Of a stretch of DNA of 42,500 nucleotides, positions 14,973-23,601 are shown piece after piece; position 1 is the first letter of the stretch; the number at the start of each line of letters is the position of its first letter. A model generated the notes under the pieces. The model worked only from the letters and a program-made list of their open reading frames with translations. It was not told where the DNA came from and searched no databases. Made by a program: the position numbers and the translations under genes. This stretch comes from Symbiodinium natans (Eukaryota > Sar > Dinophyceae > Suessiales > Symbiodiniaceae), in assembly GCA_905221605.1 (NCBI GenBank), contig CAJNDS010001757.1, positions 630,001 to 672,500 of the forward strand, written 5' to 3'.

Positions 14973-17415
14973 GTGATCCTCTGGAGGCGCCCCGGCGGTG
15001 AGGGCAACTTCGAGCTGGCGTGGGCCCATGAAGGGAAGCTGGGTATAAACCCTAAACCCTAAACCCTAAACCCTAAACCCTAAACCCTAAACCCTAAACC
15101 CTAAACCCTAAACCCTAAACCCTAAACCCTAAACCCTAAACCCTAAACCCTAAACCCTAAACCCTAAACCCTAAACCCTACCCTAAACCCTAAACCCGAA
15201 GCCCTAAGCCAACCTAATCCCTAAACCCTAAACCCCTACCCCAAACCCAACCCCAAACCCAAAACCCAAAACCCTAACCCCTAACCTCTAAACCCTAAAC
15301 CCTAAACCCTAAACCCTAAAGCCTAAAGCCTAAACCCTAAACCCTAAACCCTAAACCCTAAACCCTAAACCCTAAACCCTAAACCCTAAACCCTAAACCC
15401 TAAACCCTAAACCCTAAACCCTAAACCCTAAACCCGCCCAAAACCTCAAGGCTCAGTGGGTTAAGTCTCAGATGTGCCCTCTGGCCGTCGTTGGCATGGC
15501 CCTAAACCCTAAACCCTAAACCCTAAACCCTAAACCCCAAACCCTAAACCCTAAACCCTAAACCCTAAACCCTAAACCCTAAACCCTAAACCCCAAACCC
15601 CAAACCCCAAACCCCAAACCCTAAACCCTAAACCCCAAACCCTAAACCCCAAACCCAGAACCAAAGCCCTGATGTTGGTCGCCAGTAGTAACGATTGCAT
15701 GACGTACATGGGTATTTCCCAAAGTATTTTCTTCCCACAAGTAATAGGGTTTAGGGTTGAGGGTTTAGGGTTTAGGGTTTAGGGTAGAAGCCCCGTACAA
15801 GAGGGGGCCGCAAAAAATTGTACCTTACTTTCGGCAACCCCTATATTGCTTAAGTGCATTGGTGCTGTTTGGTTCAGAGCCCTCAGCCCCAAAGGTTCTG
15901 AGGCCCAATGCCAGACATGTCAATCTAGGATTTCAGGGTCTTAGGCCTTAGTGGTTCTGGGGTGTGGGGTGTTTAAGGGTTTTGGGGCTGTAGCCCCTAA
16001 GCCTCAAGACGATTTGTTTGCACTGGGTGACTTGTGTCAAGGGAGTCATACTCGGACCCCTTAAGGATGGTACCCCTAAGAGGTTCCCTGCACATACTCC
16101 TATTATAGCCTGTAGAGGATCTTGAGCTTTTAAAACGGGGTCCCCAAGCCCAGCCCAGGTCAAGAAGCTGGGGTGGCATTCCGACTTCGCCCGGGCTCCC
16201 GGTGTTCGCGTGCGTAGACATTGGGGTTACTTGGAGGTTCATGGTACTTATCAGCCAATTAAAACTGTACGTACAACAGGGTTTAGGGTTTAGGGTAGAG
16301 GGTTTAGGGTTCAGGGTTCAGGGTTCAGGGTTCAGGGTTCATGGTACATGGTACTTGTTAACCAATGATAACTGTACTTATAGCTGTACTTATGACCATA
16401 TTAGGGCACTTAGGGGGCGTATAAGTGGTTACACGTACAGTTACAATTGGATGCTGAGTACCATGAACCTCCAAGTAGAGGGTCAACCGAAGCCCTAAGG
16501 CGACAAGAAGGGTTTAGGGTGTAGGGTTCACGCTTTAGGGATACTAGTTAGTACGACGACTGAGGTGCCAGGCGACTTTCGGTTTTAGGGTCAAGTTGAG
16601 TTGCTTCGAAGTTGTTTCCTTCATCATATGCCGGACGGTGCCATGGTCAGTTCTCTAAATCATGGTCCCTTTTGGGATACCCTAATGCTCGGGGCCGCCT
16701 TGTATAAACCCTAAACCCCAAACCGTAAACCCCAAACCCCAACAGGGGCCATAATTTAGAGCGCTGACCTCCATCACGAGGTCTTTGTCGTGGCCCCCTC
16801 GCATTCTGAGTCCGGCTCCTTCTACACCGGCTCCAAGGAGTGTTCTGGGTTTCGGGTTTAGGGGTTTAGGGTTTAGGGTTTGGTGATTGGGGTTTAGGGT
16901 TTAGGGGTTTAGGGGTTTAGGGGTTTAGGGGTTTAGGGGTTTGGGGGTTTGGGGGTTTAGGGTTTTTTAGTTTAGGGGTTTTAGGGTTAGGGGGTGGGGT
17001 TTAGGGGTTTAGGGGTTTGGGGTTTTGGGGGTTCGGGGGTTTGGGGGGTTTTTAGGGTAGGGGTTTAGGGGTTTAGGGGTCTAGGGGTCTAGGGGTCTAG
17101 GGGTCTAGGGGTCCAGGGCTTCAGGGGTTTAGAAGTTTAGGGGTCTAGGGGTTCAGGGGTTTAGGGGTTCAGGGGTTTAGGGGTTAGGGGTTTGGGGTTA
17201 AGGGGTTAAGGGGTTAAGGGGTTAAGGGGTTAAGGGGTTAAGGGGTTAAGGGGTTAAGGGGTTAAGGGGTTAAGGGGTTAAGGGGCTAAGGGGTTAAGGG
17301 GTTAAGGGGTTTTTTGGGGTGCAGGAGGCCAGCACCCCTAAGCTTTAACCCTCGAAGGGTTTTTCGGGGCGAGAGTTCGTGCTCCCGTCCTGGGATCCGG
17401 CGTTCGATGCCCTAG
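14973..17415 (+). CDS. nine-exon gene (3' part), stop at 17413
   Basis: Best-supported split gene. Exons 14973-15042, 15472-15498, 15667-15711, 15878-15894, 16159-16236, 16479-16511, 16589-16645, 16781-16848 and 17325-17415 stay in phase (1,1,1,0,0,0,0,2) to a TAG. Samples: VILWRRPGGEGNFELAWAHE; LMLVASSNDCMTYM; VKKLGWHSDFARAPGVRVRR; GQVELLRSCFLHHMPDGAM; VFVVAPSHSESGSFYTGSKE. Of the eight introns, five (1, 2, 3, 6 and 8) contain telomere-type arrays or degenerate telomere text, one (5) is a family B element and one (7) a family G fold-back. Intron 2 uses GC, and acceptor 5 is AAGTAG at the element end. No family is recognised. The 5' end lies upstream of 14973. Confidence 0.65.
15045..15437 (-). 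repeat. CCCTAAA array forming most of an intron
   Basis: About 390 bases: two clean CCCTAAA runs with a scrambled middle (15180-15330). It lies between donor CTGG|GTATAAACC and acceptor AGTCTCAG of the gene at 14973-17415. Confidence 0.95.
15499..15655 (-). repeat. CCCTAAA/CCCCAAA array forming a GC-AG intron
   Basis: About 22 units with a run of CCCCAAA. The intron begins GCCCTAAACC, so the array itself supplies the GC donor. Confidence 0.9.
16229..16476. mobile_element. family B introner split by telomere-type array
   Basis: The left end TACTTGGAGGTTCATGGTAC is followed after about 49 bases by TTTAGGG/TTCAGGG units (16278-16337). The left end then restarts (GGTTCATGGTACATGGTACT), and the rest of the element runs to CCATGAACCTCCAAGT. 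The TTCAGGG run merges into the GGTTCATGG of the restarted end. Confidence 0.75.
16646..16780. mobile_element. family G fold-back introner with telomere-type loop
   Basis: Arm GGTCAGTTCTCTAAATCATG is complementary to CATAATTTAGAGCGCTGACC. The loop contains AAACCCTAAACCCCAAACC (16706-16741). The termini coincide with donor ATG|GTCAGTTC and acceptor CACGAG of two in-phase exons. Only one copy in the window. Confidence 0.65.
16853..17320 (+). repeat. TTTAGGGG / TCTAGGGG / GGGGTTAA composite array
   Basis: Octamers dominate: TTTAGGGG, then a TCTAGGGG run (17075-17110), then about 15 GGGGTTAA units (17190-17310). It fills the last intron (16849-17324) of the gene at 14973-17415. Confidence 0.95.
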
Positions 17416-17456
17416 GGTTTACTATAGGGGTCGGAATAATTAAATCACAGCATTCC

Positions 17457-17655
17457 CTTACGGTGCCGATTGACATTTACTATAATAATCCCTCTAAACC
17501 CCATTGTAATTAGAAAGGGTTCTGAAGTATGGGCCCTTGGGTTTTATAGGGTATCCGTACTCAATGCGGGAATTAGAGCCTCCGATGTTTGCCCTTTAAG
17601 GGCTATACAAGGCGCCTACTTCCCTAATTGCCTACCAGGAACTGGCAAGTTAGGG
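17457..17655 (+). other. block related to 18115-18240 (family H)
   Basis: Contains GGTTCTGAAGTATGGGCCCT, shared with the block at 18168, and an open frame reading GSEVWALGFYRVSVLNAGI. It may be a family H fold-back or a coding duplicate; I cannot decide. Confidence 0.4.
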
Positions 17656-17908
17656 TTTAGGGTTAAGGGTTTAGGGTTTAGGCTTTGGGGTTTAGGGTTT
17701 AGGGTTTGGGGTTTAGGGTTTAGGGTTTTTGGGTAGCGGAAAGTTGGAGGCTGGGTGATTGCTGATAGGCTTTGTTGGCTCAGAGATGCGCAGGCGTCAG
17801 CTTAGGCTTCATTAGGCTTCAGGGCTGAAGGCCCTGCGCCTTCAACCCTAGACCCTAATCCCACCCTTACGTGCGCAAAGCGCTGCAGCTAGCATTGCAT
17901 CATCGGCT

Positions 17909-18352
17909 TTGCGAACCTATGCCTCAGCACAAAAAAGCCACAGAAATCCAACGAGCCCCAGGCGCCAAAACCTAAACCTCATATCGGGGGAACCCCGCAG
18001 ACCCAACAATCCCACACATCCCCCGCTGAACGCAGCAAACGAAGGGATAGAGAGCGACACACACACACACACATCCCCAAACCGCCAGCCCAAAACCGCC
18101 CTGGAGTTGTATCTAAGGTTGGAACCATGGGCCCTTAGTACGGTCCCTTACCCTTCCTTATCGGGATCCGAAGTATGGGCCCTTAGTATATCTAGTGTAT
18201 ACAAGCAAATGAAGGCCCCATACTTGGAACCCTTGATTGTAGCCCCCCAAGCCTCATGGGGCGACCTTCGCACTCTGCCCAGACCGCGCCAGGCAGCTTT
18301 CTGTGAGTTCAGGGTGCAGGATGTACAAAGGGGCCTTGAACCTAAATCCTAA
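17909..18352 (+). CDS. 148-codon open block, exon structure ambiguous
   Basis: One frame is open throughout to TAA at 18350 and includes GSEVWALSISSVYKQMKAPY and PQASWGDLRTLPRPRQAAF. A competing spliced reading uses exons 17944-17961, 18001-18105 and 18252-18302 (PHGATFALCPDRARQLS with a perfect GTGAGT donor), treating 18106-18251 as a fold-back intron whose arms share GTATGGGCCC. It includes a (CA)n stretch at 18058-18072. Either way this non-repetitive block is probably coding in part. Confidence 0.45.
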   Translation: MRTYASAQKSHRNPTSPRRQNLNLISGEPRRPNNPTHPPLNAANEGIESDTHTHTSPNRQPKTALELYLRLEPWALSTVPYPSLSGSEVWALSISSVYKQMKAPYLEPLIVAPQASWGDLRTLPRPRQAAFCEFRVQDVQRGLEPKS

Positions 18353-18639
18353 ACCCTAAGCCCTGAACCCTAAGCCCTGAACCCTAAACCCCTTTTGGGG
18401 GCTTCAGGGCTTGTGGGAGAGAGGCCCGTGTAAAATGGCTGCTGTGGGCAGTTGATGTACTATTTGATGGCTTAGGGTTCAGAGTTTAAGGGGTGTCAGA
18501 GTGGTAGTAGATCGTCGATCTGAAGGGAGCTACGTCGACAATTTTCATCAAACCGCCACCTCACTCCTAGAAACCCTAGAAACCCGATATGTTCTCAGGC
18601 GAACAGATAGATAGAGGCCCTATGAACCCTATATGTCTA
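18303..18639. other. no clear gene
   Basis: Short degenerate telomere text near 18350-18395 and 18470-18495, otherwise unique sequence with frequent stops. I see no feature to call. Confidence 0.5.
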
Positions 18640-19200
18640 GCCGGGCGCGGGATTTAAGACGTCCCTTGGTTTGAATTAAAAAAAGAGAGGTTTCTGGTGT
18701 TTAAAGGCGATTTTGCCGGAATCGGGTGTTTACCATAAGATCAGGTGGTTAGGCTGAATATGTAGGCCCCGCGCCCGGCATAGGTGTGTTTGGTAAGTCT
18801 TAAGTGCCGTGTCGTTGGTCAGTTGTTTGGATTTCAGGGATTGGAATTTCATTGGATTGAACTAGGCTTGCAAGTGTGAGGCTCCAGGCCCAGTGTTTCG
18901 ACCATACTAAATGATCAGCATCGCAACATATCGCACATCATCATCTTCAATGGTGTGAAGCTGAAATGAGCGAAGAACCCAGGGGCGTCTTAAATATTCG
19001 GCCATATTAAAGAGCTCAAGAAGGGGTAATTTGGGAGGTTTTAGCAATGAAAGCCTAGTGAAAAGCAACAGCGAGGCTTTGTCGGAGCAGAATCTGTCTT
19101 GAGTCTCTAAGGAACCCGCTTCAGACGGCAAATACAAGAAAAACTACACTTCGAAGACAGTCACAGGGAAATAAGGGGCGTCTTGAATCCCGCGCCCGCC
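18640..19200. mobile_element. 561-base TIR element with 8-base target duplication
   Basis: Terminal inverted repeats of about 28 bases (left GCCGGGCGCGGGATTTAAGA; right complement GGCGGGCGCGGGATTCAAGA) are bounded by the identical octamer TATGTCTA at 18632-18639 and 19201-19208. An 8-base duplication fits the hAT superfamily, though others are possible. No transposase is seen, so it is non-autonomous. A further end-like motif (CCGCGCCCGGCATAGG) at 18769 suggests an internal or nested end. A 76-codon minus-strand frame inside is unrecognised. Confidence 0.8.
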
Positions 19201-19208
19201 TATGTCTA

Positions 19209-19229
19209 CATATATATATATATATGTAC
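19209..19229. repeat. short (AT)n microsatellite
   Basis: About 9 AT dinucleotides next to the right target duplication of the TIR element. Confidence 0.85.
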
Positions 19230-19377
19230 ACACCCTATAAACCCTAAAAATAGATAACACCTATTGAACCCTATAAATAATTCATATAAGCAAACCCTGT
19301 AAGCCCTGCAAACCCTGTTAACCCTAATTTTGGTGGGGTCACGGGTGCTGAATCAATTGAACATCTGGGAGGGTCTT

Positions 19378-19428
19378 CTTTTGGTCCCCTATAAACTTCG
19401 GGACCCCCATCATAGGGGCCCCCAAAAG
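19378..19428. repeat. small inverted repeat (hairpin)
   Basis: CTTTTGGTCCCCTATAA and ATAGGGGCCCCCAAAAG flank a 17-base loop. Function unknown; possibly a decayed fold-back element. Confidence 0.6.
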
Positions 19429-19470
19429 CGTGCCCTAAACCCTAAACCCCAAACCCTAAAGCTTATAAAC

Positions 19471-19491
19471 CATATATATATATATATATAC

Positions 19492-19556
<65 letters not shown>

Positions 19557-19569
19557 TATATATATATAG
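19471..19569. repeat. (TA)n microsatellite, about 95 bases
   Basis: Nearly pure TA with single interruptions (ACG, TTC). The Ile/Tyr-rich open frame across it is an artefact. Confidence 0.95.
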
Positions 19570-19998
19570 AGGATGCTAATTTTCAGAACGATCCATGTAC
19601 GGCTAAACCTGAGGGAGCTGGAGCTGCCGTCATCTTTGATTGTAGGGCTTGGGGTCGAGGGATGTTGAGGGTATAGGGTTCAAGCCCTAAACCCTAAACC
19701 CTAAACCCTAAACCCCAAACCCTCAGCCCTAAGCCCTAAACCCTAAACTTTAGGCTGGGTTTGGGCCTTGGGCTGGTGTGACAGCTTTTTAGGGCCTTCT
19801 TCCTCCTGGAGCTTTAGGTTCGTTGGGGGATTTCAGGGTGAGGCGGAAGCCCTTTATCGGGTTGCAGAAAGGGTTTAGGGTTATAGGGTTTAGGGGTTAA
19901 GGGGTTTAGGGGTTTGAGGGTTTGGGGTTTAGGGGCTGAGGGCTCAGGGTTTAGGAAACTTGAACCCGTTTAACCCTGAACCCTAGAAACCCTTGCAG

Positions 19999-20067
19999 AG
20001 TCTGTGGCGCCGAGCTTTGGGCACAGGCTGTCACAGGCGCCACCCCCGCATGAGCACCACAGACATG
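19999..20067 (+). CDS. single strong exon
   Basis: After CCCTTGCAG the frame reads SLWRRALGTGCHRRHPRMST and ends TTGACATG-like at ATG|GTCTAAAACC. The 69 bases are phase 0 at both ends. Basic and His/Arg-rich. No partner exon is fixed. Confidence 0.45.
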
Positions 20068-20104
20068 GTCTAAAACCTCAAAAGAATCCCCTAAGAGCTC
20101 CCAG

Positions 20105-20286
20105 AACCCTAAGCCCAAAACCCTAAACCCTAAACCCTAAACCCTAAACCCTAAACCCTAAACCCTAAACCCTAAACCCTAAACCCTAAACCCTAAACCC
20201 TAAACCCTAAACCCTAAACCCTAAGCCCTAAACCCTAAACCCTAACCTTAAACCCTAAACCCGAAACCCGAAACCCTAAACCCTAC
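20105..20286 (-). repeat. (CCCTAAA)n array upstream of a gene start
   Basis: About 24 units with a few variants at the right end. It ends about 40 bases before the ATG at 20327, so it forms the proximal upstream region of that gene. Confidence 0.95.
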
Positions 20287-20326
20287 ATGTGACAAGAGGC
20301 TCTAAGTAACCGCGGGACGGGGAGCC

Positions 20327-21248
20327 ATGGGCTGCAGCTCATCTGCGCCGGCGGCCGAGCCAGACGCCCCTGTGACGGCCGCCTCGTCGTCGAGCCTGCA
20401 GCTTCGGCAGAAGGGTTTAGGGTTCAGGGTTCAGGGTTTAGGGTTTAGGGTTTAGGGTTTAGGGTTTAGGGTTTAGGGTTTAGGGTAGGTCTATTCTCAG
20501 GGTCTGGGCCATAGCGAAACCCTTAACCCTGAAGTGGAGGCCTTCGAGTGTGGTTCATCATATCAGCGTACTCAAAGGTTCCGTGGTCGTTTGGGAGTAG
20601 GGGGCAGGGGGCGGGAGGGGGGGGGGGCTTGGGACCCTAAACCTTTAGCTCAAGATTCACGAATTCACAACCCTTTGGTTTAGGGCTGAGGGTTGCGGGT
20701 GTAGATCTAGGGTTTTAGGTTTTTTATTTTAACGTCTTTGGGCCCACCACCGGGACTTTCTACAGCTAAGCTGAGGCCCTAATTACGCAGGCCCGTTGGG
20801 ACATTCATGTGTTTCCTTCTGTGGTTGAAACGTCTGTCTTCTGGGAATGTGAAACAAGTAGGGGCACCAAAACGGGCATCCCTAAGTGTCGGAACCCCTC
20901 CCGCCCTGGATGTTTCACTGGCTTTAGCAGCGTAAGCTCAATCCAGGAAGCGGTCTGCATCCGGGAAGAGCACCGTGGCCGGAGGGCACGGGATTCGGGG
21001 GAAGCACACAGTCTGGGGTTTAGTGTTTCGGGTTTAGGGCTCTAGGGTTTGGGGGTTTAGGGTTTTAGGATGGTTTTAGGCTCTAGGGTTTGGGAAGTTT
21101 GGGGTTTGGGATTTGGATTAAATCCCTAAAGCCCAGCCCTTGCACCTTGGGCGCCGTACGCTGGGCTGTGCTTTGGATCATTGAACCTCCCAAGCCTTCC
21201 CCGCAACGGACCTTGTTTCCGAACATCCCAATAGTTCTCCGCTACTGA
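20327..21248 (+). CDS. gene with MGC-type acylation N terminus, unknown product
   Basis: Start ATG at 20327 in GGAGCCATGGGC. Exon 1 (20327-20414) begins MGCSSSAPAAEPDAPVTAAS. Gly2-Cys3 fits N-myristoylation plus palmitoylation, implying membrane anchoring (inference). Exon 2 (20535-20577, phase 1) reads EAFECGSSYQRTQ. A small exon 20655-20677 is possible. Region 20791-21017 has 75 open codons (VFPSVVETSVFWECETSRG sampled), though another frame supports two exons (VGTFMCFLLWLKRLSSGN first). Terminal exon 21137-21248 reads LGAVRWAVLWIIEPPKPSPQ and ends TGA. Intron 1 starts with the TTTAGGG array. An acceptor-like CTCTAAG lies 20-26 bases before the ATG and could take a spliced leader. Confidence 0.55.
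20414..20488 (+). repeat. TTTAGGG array beginning at a splice donor
   Basis: The first unit is the donor of exon 1 (CAGAAGG|GTTTAGGG). With the CCCTAAA array at 20105-20286 it brackets exon 1 in the orientation of two chromosome ends. Confidence 0.95.
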
Positions 21249-21431
21249 GGGCTTAAGACTCCGGGCGTGCCCTAAACCCTAGGCCCTGAACACTAAACCC
21301 CCAACCCTGAACCCTGCAACCCTGAACCCTAATCCCTGAACCCTGAAACCCCAAACCACACCGGGGGAGTTGAGGCTTGAAAGCGGCCTGCCGGGGTTGA
21401 GATCTGCACTTTTTGTTGGCAGGGATGTAGG

Positions 21432-21530
21432 GGTTAAGGTTTAGGGTTTCGGGTTTACGGTTTTGGGTTTTGGGTTTTGGGCTTAGGGTTTAGGGTTTCG
21501 GGTTTAGGGTTTAGGGCTTATGGTTTAGTG
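21432..21530 (+). repeat. degenerate TTTAGGG array
   Basis: Mixed TTTAGGG, TTTCGGG, TTTTGGG and CTTAGGG, followed by a CT-rich tract (21529-21600) that may be the pyrimidine tract of the acceptor CTGCAG at 21617. Confidence 0.8.
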
Positions 21531-21617
21531 CTCTCCCTCTCGCCCTTTGCTCTCCCTCTCTCTCTCTCTCCCTCTCTCTCCCTCTCTCCCAGTCTCCGTC
21601 TCCTACAACACACTGCA

Positions 21618-21765
21618 GGGCCTGAAGATAGAAGTACCTGCAATGTAGGTTAGGACATTACTTCTAACCCTACTTCTAAGTATCCTTGAACCTTCAAGTA
21701 GGGCGCTCCATCATCAGCACCTTGGACCCAAGAAGCTAGGCCCCCCACTCCCCACCCCCCCTCGG
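21618..21765 (+). CDS. two short exons around a family C right end
   Basis: Block 21618-21650 (GLKIEVPA after ACTGCAG) and block from 21702 (acceptor CCTTCAAGTAG), which reads GAPSSAPWTQEARPPTPHPP or, in the phase fitting an AT|GTAGG donor, ALHHQHLGPKKLGPP. The intron would be the truncated family C right end. The frame is uncertain. Confidence 0.35.
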
Positions 21766-21777
21766 GGGGCAAACCCC

Positions 21778-21880
21778 AAACCCCCAACCCCGAACCCCGA
21801 ACCCCAAAGCCTAAACCCGAAACCCTAAACCCTAAACCCGAAACCCTAAACCCTAAACCCAAACCCCTAAACCCTAAAAG
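21778..21880 (-). repeat. degenerate CCCTAAA/CCCGAAA array
   Basis: About 14 mixed units (CCCCAAA, CCCCGAA, CCCGAAA, CCCTAAA). The minus-strand Gly/Leu-rich frame over it is a repeat artefact. Confidence 0.8.
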
Positions 21881-21938
21881 CCCTAAGCCCTTAACCCCGA
21901 GCCCTCTTAGAGCGGGCCCAGGCTTGCTCACTCCTAAA

Positions 21939-22022
21939 GTTGGGCCCAGGCTTCGGATCCCACCTCTCCGCGAAATCCGAAGGGAGCGCGCTGACTCAGG
22001 ATGCCTTGGCGCAGGGGGAAGG
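21939..22022 (+). CDS. possible exon before family D introner
   Basis: Open block reading GSHLSAKSEGSALTQDALAQ and on, up to CTGTTG|GTTCGTAG, where the family D element begins. Other frames are open too. The downstream partner after AACAGTAAG is Gly/Arg/Glu-rich and less convincing. Confidence 0.35.
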
Positions 22023-22140
22023 CTTACTGTTGGTTCGTAGGGAATAAGGGGATGAGGTACCCTATATAATTCTTTTAAGGGTATATGATAGGGGGATATA
22101 GGGTACCTCATTCCATCATTCCCTACGAACCAACAGTAAG
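22023..22140. mobile_element. fold-back element, family D, intact copy
   Basis: 118 bases, almost a perfect palindrome: CTTACTGTTGGTTCGTAGGG at the left and its exact complement at the right, with matching subterminal GAGGTACCCTATAT/ATATAGGGTACCTC. This is the uninterrupted form of the element at 24873-25067. Confidence 0.9.
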
Positions 22141-22182
22141 GCGGAGGGAAGAGGGAGGGGGGGAGAAAGGGAAGGGGGGGTT

Positions 22183-22247
22183 ATGGGTTATATGGGGGAA
22201 TAAGATTAGGGGTCCCTTCTAGGGTCCCTCCTTATACCCCTTAAGTT
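22183..22247 (-). mobile_element. family E fragment, reverse orientation
   Basis: GGGTCCCTCCTTATACCCCTTAAG is the complement of the E start seen at 10284 and 11846. Truncated. Confidence 0.5.
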
Positions 22248-22345
22248 TAGGGTTTAGGGTTCAGGGTTCAGGGTTTAGGGTTTAGGGTTTAGGGTTTAGG
22301 GCTTGCTGTGATGTGGCACAGAAGCTGTGAAGGTTTCGGATGCAG

Positions 22346-22424
22346 AGTAGCCGCGAAAGCTTCGCAACAGGCGAAAGGGCAGCTAGGGCCACCCATTCCA
22401 ATTTAAGCTGGGCCCCTCGACTCC
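22346..22424 (+). CDS. possible two small exons
   Basis: Block 22346-22381 (acceptor GATGCAG, GC donor) reads SSRESFATGERA. Block 22408-22424 (acceptor TTTAAG, donor CC|GTAGAC) reads LGPST. Same phase, but the 26-base gap is too short for a normal intron, so at most one is right. Confidence 0.3.
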
Positions 22425-22592
22425 GTAGACCCCCGCAACCCGAAACCCCGAACGCAAAGCCCTAAACACCAAAACCTAAACCCGAAATTCCGAGACACCT
22501 CTCAGGATCAGAAACCCGAAGCCCTAAACCCTAAACCCTAAACCCCAAACCCTAAACCCTAAACCAAAAATTCCACCCGAAAAACCTCTCAG

Positions 22593-22673
22593 GAAGCGAA
22601 CCTCACAGCCCATGCCCGGCTACGGAAGCTCCAGGAGTTGGATAAGGCCCGCAAATCTTGGGGCCTTTTGGGG
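22593..22673 (+). CDS. strong single exon, helical
   Basis: After AACCTCTCAG the frame reads EANLTAHARLRKLQELDKAR and on to a GGG|GTCTCT donor. Composition and heptad-like spacing suggest an amphipathic helix or coiled coil. The acceptor region (AAATTCC ... ACCTCTCAGGA) occurs twice, once on each side of the telomere-type stretch at 22511-22565. Confidence 0.55.
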
Positions 22674-22926
22674 GTCTCTATTAAACCCTAGGCCCTAAGC
22701 CCTAAACCCTAAGCCCCAAGCCCTAAACCCTAAAACCTAAACCCTGAGCCCTATTGTAGTAGGTCCCTTACAATAAAGATTGCCAACTACGGGTGCCGGG
22801 TTTGCCCCCAAGAACCGAAGGGCTAAAGTAGCAAGCTCCTAACCCGTAAACCCTAAGCCACTCCTAAGCCCTAAGACCCGGGCTCAAGATGCCGGGCTCC
22901 AGGAAGCTTGTAGGAACTTAGTCCAG

Positions 22927-23601
22927 GTGTGGCCAGCCGCCAGGGCCAGAAAGGACCCTCAGCTCGAGGAGCTCGAAAACGAGCAAAAGGTACGGCTTCG
23001 AGGCATTTATGAAGAAGGTGGACGAGAGTGGCAGGTGTCACTGACCCAAGATCGAGGCGCCTATGAGCCTTCCATTGCCCCCCCCCCCCCCCCATCCTTG
23101 GGAAGCATGGGGGGGGGGGGGGCACGTAGATCTGCTATTTCCTATCGGTTTCCCCGACGTGGGGGGGGGGGGGGGGGGCAGGAAAAGGAAAGAAATGGTC
23201 ATCCAGGCCTCCCAGAGAACAGTTGTTTCCTGTTTTCTGTTTTGCCTTGCTTTCGCGGTGTATCATGTTCGGAGCACGCGACACACCCTAAAGCTCAAAA
23301 CCAGCAAGAGTCCCGCGAGCCCGTTTTTTTTTGGAAAGCAAGAGGGGGGGGGGGGGACGTCCGTGAAACATCGCTGGCTGGGGACAGGGCTTCTGGAACG
23401 TACCCTCCCGAAACCTTTCCTAAAAAACGGCCCTGTCGGTCCCGTTGTGCAAGCTTGCTTTTCTTGCTTGTTGAACGTGGGGGGAAGTCTGAGGGACCCC
23501 TCCCCCCCCCACGCAATGCGCCTACGTCTGGCGTTCCTGCCCAAAGCCCGAAGCGCCCGGGGCAGGGGTGCCCGAAGCTGCAGCTAGACCCTAGACCCTA
23601 A
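22927..23601 (+). CDS. 224-codon open block, probable coding exon(s)
   Basis: Open from the acceptor TAGTCCAG to TAG at 23599. The first 36 codons read VWPAARARKDPQLEELENEQ then KVRLRGIYEEGGREWQ and are clearly protein-like, ending at a possible donor CAG|GTGTCACTG. The rest includes poly-Pro and poly-Gly from homopolymer tracts (C run near 23080, G runs near 23110, 23161 and 23343), so it may be intronic with a later exon from about 23180 (EKERNGHPGLPENSCF). No family recognised. Homopolymer length errors could shift the frame. Confidence 0.5.
   Translation: MWPAARARKDPQLEELENEQKVRLRGIYEEGGREWQVSLTQDRGAYEPSIAPPPPPSLGSMGGGGARRSAISYRFPRRGGGGGGQEKERNGHPGLPENSCFLFSVLPCFRGVSCSEHATHPKAQNQQESREPVFFWKARGGGGDVRETSLAGDRASGTYPPETFPKKRPCRSRCASLLFLLVERGGKSEGPLPPPRNAPTSGVPAQSPKRPGQGCPKLQLDPRP

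Noticed and set aside
19330-19569. 79-codon frame ending in Ile/Tyr repeats
   Set aside because: Half of it is the (TA)n microsatellite; no splice or composition support.
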